Of a DNA stretch of 35,478 nucleotides, positions 33,233 through 35,478 are shown piece by piece. A program made the translations under genes and the position numbers. Source of the stretch: Gammaproteobacteria bacterium (GTDB lineage Bacteria; Pseudomonadota; Gammaproteobacteria; Pseudomonadales; Halieaceae); assembly GCA_030427485.1 (NCBI GenBank), contig JAUICG010000047.1:1-35478 (forward strand). Direction: 5' to 3'. The notes under the pieces are model-generated. The model did not search any database. It was not told where the DNA came from and saw only the letters and a list, made by a program, of their open reading frames with translations. The first letter of the stretch is position 1; each line of letters opens with the position of its first letter.

Positions 33233-34507
33233 CTACCCGCTTTGTCCTCCCCAATCGGGATAACGCGGCATACTGATAATCAGCAGCCCGCCCAGGGCAC
33301 ACCCGATGGTGCCGGCGACCAGAAACAGGCGGTAGTCACCGAAGTTGTCGTACACCAGCCCGGCCAGCATCGGCCCCATACCGGCAGCCAGCGCCATCAA
33401 AGAAGACATCACGCCGTAAATCGCGCCGAAGTTCTTCATACCGGCATAGCCGGCAGTGAGGAAACCGGTGATGTGCGTTTTGGTACCTGCCGCATAACCG
33501 TTCACCAGCAGCGCGATCAGCACCAGCGTCGGCGTACGGATTCCGTCCAGCAGCAGCAAAAACGCCAGCGCCGCCGCGCCTAGCGTGATGCCGCCGATCC
33601 AGTTAGGCCGGAATCGGTCCAGCAGCACGCCGGTGACCAGCTTGCCGACGATGCCCGCGATACCGGAGAGTCCTACCAGCCAGGCGGCTCTGGTACGGTC
33701 AACGCCCGCCTCGGTGAGGATAGGGAACAGGTGTATCGCAAGACCCATGGTCAGCATCATCACTATAAAATTGGAAATGGCCAGCCGCCAGATCGCCGAA
33801 TCCCGCCAGGCCTGGCGAATTGACAGCCCGGGAAGCTCAACAACTGATACGTCGGCGGCTGCCTCCCTCCCCGCCTGCGCATCGGCCCTGCGTTGCTGTG
33901 CCGCCCGATCCCGTTTGTCGAACAGGAACATCAGACACACAATCAGCGTGATGCCACCCCAGCCCAGCCCGAGCCATACAAAACCCGCCCGCCAACCGAA
34001 CTCGACAATCAGGAAGTTACCGAGCGGCGGCACGGCGCTCTGCGCCACAGCGGTACCGGCCAGCGTCAACCCCAGGGCGAGTCCACGCGATTTCTGGAAT
34101 ACCCCGACTACCGCCGTAGTCCAGGCGGTTGACTTGATGCTGACCGAAACAAAGCCGAACACCAGCCATAGAGCCACCCACTGAACCTGCGAACCCCCGA
34201 GCAGGCTGAATGAAAGAATAGAGAGAGTGGTCAATACCAGGCCCGGTAACGCTACGCGTCTTGCGCCGAATCGGTCTATCAGCATGCCGAGGAAGGGGCC
34301 AAGCAGTGCATTTACAACGGTGGCAATCGAAGGGCCAGAGGAGAGCAGCGTGCGACTCCAGCCGAACTCCTCGCCGAGCGGCCCCATAAACAGGCCGGTG
34401 CTGGCGAGCATGACAGAGTAGAATGAGAAACCCAGGGAGGCGGCCAACACCAGGCTCCAGTTGGCGCGCCACTCCTGTTCAGCTGGACTGCTTGAGCTGT
34501 TCATCAT
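33233..34507 (-). CDS. Major facilitator superfamily transporter
   Basis: The product is 424 aa with twelve predicted transmembrane helices and a charged central loop (DKRDRAAQQRRADAQAGREA). The loop after helix 2 has the MFS motif GMLIDRFGARRV, and the equivalent in the second half is GVLLDRFRPNWIGG. FGWSRTLLSSGPSIATVVNALLGP resembles the OFA/monocarboxylate-type branch, so a carboxylate substrate is possible but not shown. It lies in the inner membrane. A GAAGAAAAAG stretch precedes the start, and an ATG one codon later is equally possible. It is transcribed alone, toward the terminator of the peptidase gene. Confidence 0.92.
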   Translation of the reverse strand: MMNSSSSPAEQEWRANWSLVLAASLGFSFYSVMLASTGLFMGPLGEEFGWSRTLLSSGPSIATVVNALLGPFLGMLIDRFGARRVALPGLVLTTLSILSFSLLGGSQVQWVALWLVFGFVSVSIKSTAWTTAVVGVFQKSRGLALGLTLAGTAVAQSAVPPLGNFLIVEFGWRAGFVWLGLGWGGITLIVCLMFLFDKRDRAAQQRRADAQAGREAAADVSVVELPGLSIRQAWRDSAIWRLAISNFIVMMLTMGLAIHLFPILTEAGVDRTRAAWLVGLSGIAGIVGKLVTGVLLDRFRPNWIGGITLGAAALAFLLLLDGIRTPTLVLIALLVNGYAAGTKTHITGFLTAGYAGMKNFGAIYGVMSSLMALAAGMGPMLAGLVYDNFGDYRLFLVAGTIGCALGGLLIISMPRYPDWGGQSG

Positions 34508-34712
34508 TCTTTTTCTTCAGTTAGCCCGTCGACACCAGCGGGACCCGTGATCCTCCCATCGTAATAAAGCTTGTTCAAGTGTTCCAGCGACCTGTGAAAC
34601 TATTGGGTCACTTTACACAGCGCAAATCGCGGCTCATCGCGTGACATCTTTACGCCCGTTCTGCCTGGGCGCAGCGCCGCTTGATTCGGACGTCAGACAT
34701 TAGCGGCGTTCG

Positions 34713-35183
34713 CTACAGCGGAAACCCGTGATGACCACGCCGCCTGTCGCGGTGCTCAGCCATCCGCTTGAGCATTTCATTCATCTCGGCCTGCTGCCCG
34801 GGCTCAAGTACCTGGTAGACCGCGGCACGGGTACTGGCCATGCGATACACCATGCGCGCGGTGATCTCGCCGATCTCATCCGCGACCACCTGCGCGGCAC
34901 CGGAATCAAAGCTGTCGGATTCAGAGAACAGTTGCTCCTTCAGTTCCCGCAACCGCGCTTTGTCAGGCGCAGACTCCTTATAGGAGGTAGTGAGCAGCGT
35001 CCTGACACTGGCCTGCTGCGCCTCGTTCAGGTCCAGCATTTTCGCAAGGTGAGCGGCCCGGTATTGGGGATCGTGCCGCTCACCGACATCGGGGGGCTGC
35101 GACCAGCTTGCGGCGGCAACGAACAGCGTTGCCAGCGCGGGCGCGACGATACTCAGAAGTGCTTTGTGCAGTTTCTCTTTCAT
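34713..35183 (-). CDS. Spy/CpxP-like periplasmic protein
   Basis: The product is 156 aa from the ATG at 35183, which follows ACAGGAGA; a longer frame to 35237 is rejected. The signal peptide is about residues 1-28. The mature protein is all-helical and charged: LAKMLDLNEAQQASVRTLL, then LRELKEQLFSESDSF, and VLEPGQQAEMNEML near the end, a variant of the LTxxQ repeats of Spy/CpxP. Such proteins are dimeric cradle-shaped chaperones or stress sensors in the periplasm. The tail RDRRRGHHGFPL is basic and His-containing. A possible OmpR-family operator lies about 130 bp upstream. Confidence 0.88.
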   Translation of the reverse strand: MKEKLHKALLSIVAPALATLFVAAASWSQPPDVGERHDPQYRAAHLAKMLDLNEAQQASVRTLLTTSYKESAPDKARLRELKEQLFSESDSFDSGAAQVVADEIGEITARMVYRMASTRAAVYQVLEPGQQAEMNEMLKRMAEHRDRRRGHHGFPL

Positions 35184-35309
35184 GGTGTTTTCTCCTGTGA
35201 AGCGAACATTGGACCGCGGCGTTTGCGTTGTGCCCACCCGGCGGTTTGGCGTGTCGGCTGACGTAGAACATGCTAAGGCCGGGCAGCCGTTAATCTCTGC
35301 CCCGCAAGC

Positions 35310-35324
35310 GTAAAGAAATGTTAA
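35310..35324 (+). promoter_or_regulatory. CpxR/OmpR-family-like direct repeat upstream of the spy-like gene
   Basis: GTAAA-GAAAT-GTTAA gives two half-sites with 10-bp periodicity, one base off the CpxR consensus GTAAA-N5-GTAAA. A further GTTAA lies near 35340. The position, about 127 bases upstream of the Spy/CpxP-like gene, fits envelope-stress control. This is a motif match only. Confidence 0.3.
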
Positions 35325-35351
35325 AAAACGCGGAGAGTTGTTAAGCCAGGT

Positions 35352-35478
35352 GTAACCGTCCGGTGATCACACCTTGATTGCCGGCGTCCAGTTGTGTGGC
35401 AGCAATGCATCCAGGTCGGAGTGGCGCGCCGTCGGCAGTCGCTCCAGTACATCGCGCAGGTAAGCCTGCGGATCCAGG
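35352..35478 (-). mobile_element. IS66-family insertion sequence, right end, cut by window edge
   Basis: The element begins at GTAACCGTCCGGTGATCACA, whose 5'-GTAA terminus is usual for IS66-family inverted repeats, and continues out of the window with the end of a transposase. The adjoining 8 bases (35344-35351, AGCCAGGT) would be the target duplication; the other copy is outside the window. Confidence 0.75.
35367..35478 (-). CDS. tnpC: IS66-family transposase (TnpC), C-terminal fragment
   Basis: The last 36 codons of a - strand gene are visible, ending in TGA at 35367-35369. The translation LDPQAYLRDVLERLPTARHS, then DLDALLPHNWTPAIKV matches the conserved end of IS66 TnpC: (D/E)PxAYLRxVLxRLP, then a LLPxNW motif. 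The stop lies about 15 bases inside the element's terminal GTAA, as is normal for this family. Whether the gene is intact cannot be told from the window. Confidence 0.85.
   Translation of the reverse strand, partial: LDPQAYLRDVLERLPTARHSDLDALLPHNWTPAIKV

Noticed and set aside
34653..34671. CGCCC/GGGCG hairpin considered as terminator of the spy-like gene
   Set aside because: Loop is long and no T run follows on the - strand.

Overview
The window is a compact, GC-rich stretch of chromosome that looks like a free-living, probably marine gammaproteobacterium. Cellvibrionales/Halieaceae-like is my inference. The grounds are GltX, DusA, MnmC and HrpA of gammaproteobacterial type, a TPP-riboswitch-controlled TonB receptor next to a PnuT-type transporter, a PEP-CTERM protein, and a transaldolase / STAS / response-regulator-phosphatase / MlaA neighbourhood that resembles one I recall from Pseudomonas. 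No rRNA, tRNA, CRISPR or prophage was seen. The only mobile DNA is the end of an IS66-family element cut by the right edge of the window.

Layout. 0-5.7 kb: a small DUF4345-like membrane protein, a hotdog thioesterase, a sulfotransferase-like protein fused to a C-terminal YCII-like domain, a SlyD-like prolyl isomerase, a protein with two tandem GST-N/thioredoxin-like domains, and glutamyl-tRNA synthetase. 5.8-9.6 kb: a thiamine-uptake locus, made of a TPP riboswitch, a TonB-dependent receptor, PnuT and an unknown lipoprotein that overlaps pnuT. 9.6-12.5 kb: a PEP-CTERM protein with a duplicated FNPQPEPP motif, then a less GC-rich block with a GntR/HutC regulator, a secreted Cys-containing protein and a DoxX-like membrane protein. 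12.7-17.6 kb: dusA, transaldolase and a TerB-like gene on the + strand, convergent with a STAS protein, a receiver-PP2C phosphatase with a degenerate receiver, and mlaA on the - strand.

17.7-19.7 kb: an hvfABC-type ribosomal peptide (RiPP) locus on the - strand. It encodes a secreted precursor with two EGKCG and six tandem EGSCG-containing repeats, a DUF692/MNIO iron enzyme and its DUF2063 partner. By homology with characterised Hvf/bufferin systems it should make a Cys-modified, copper-binding peptide. Its EGSCG-dominated core makes it the strongest candidate here for undescribed biochemistry. 19.9-24.2 kb: hrpA and an unknown gene. 24.4-33.1 kb: a + strand run with a polytopic membrane protein, a secreted coiled-coil protein, mnmC and a glutaminyl-cyclase-like protein (the last three chained by ATGA overlaps), then an M16C zinc peptidase ending in a likely intrinsic terminator. 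33.2-35.2 kb: an MFS transporter and a Spy/CpxP-like periplasmic protein with a possible OmpR-family operator upstream. 35.35 kb to the end: the IS66-family end.

Gene starts were adjusted by eye using ribosome binding sites and signal peptides. All functional calls come from sequence recognition; no searches were run.
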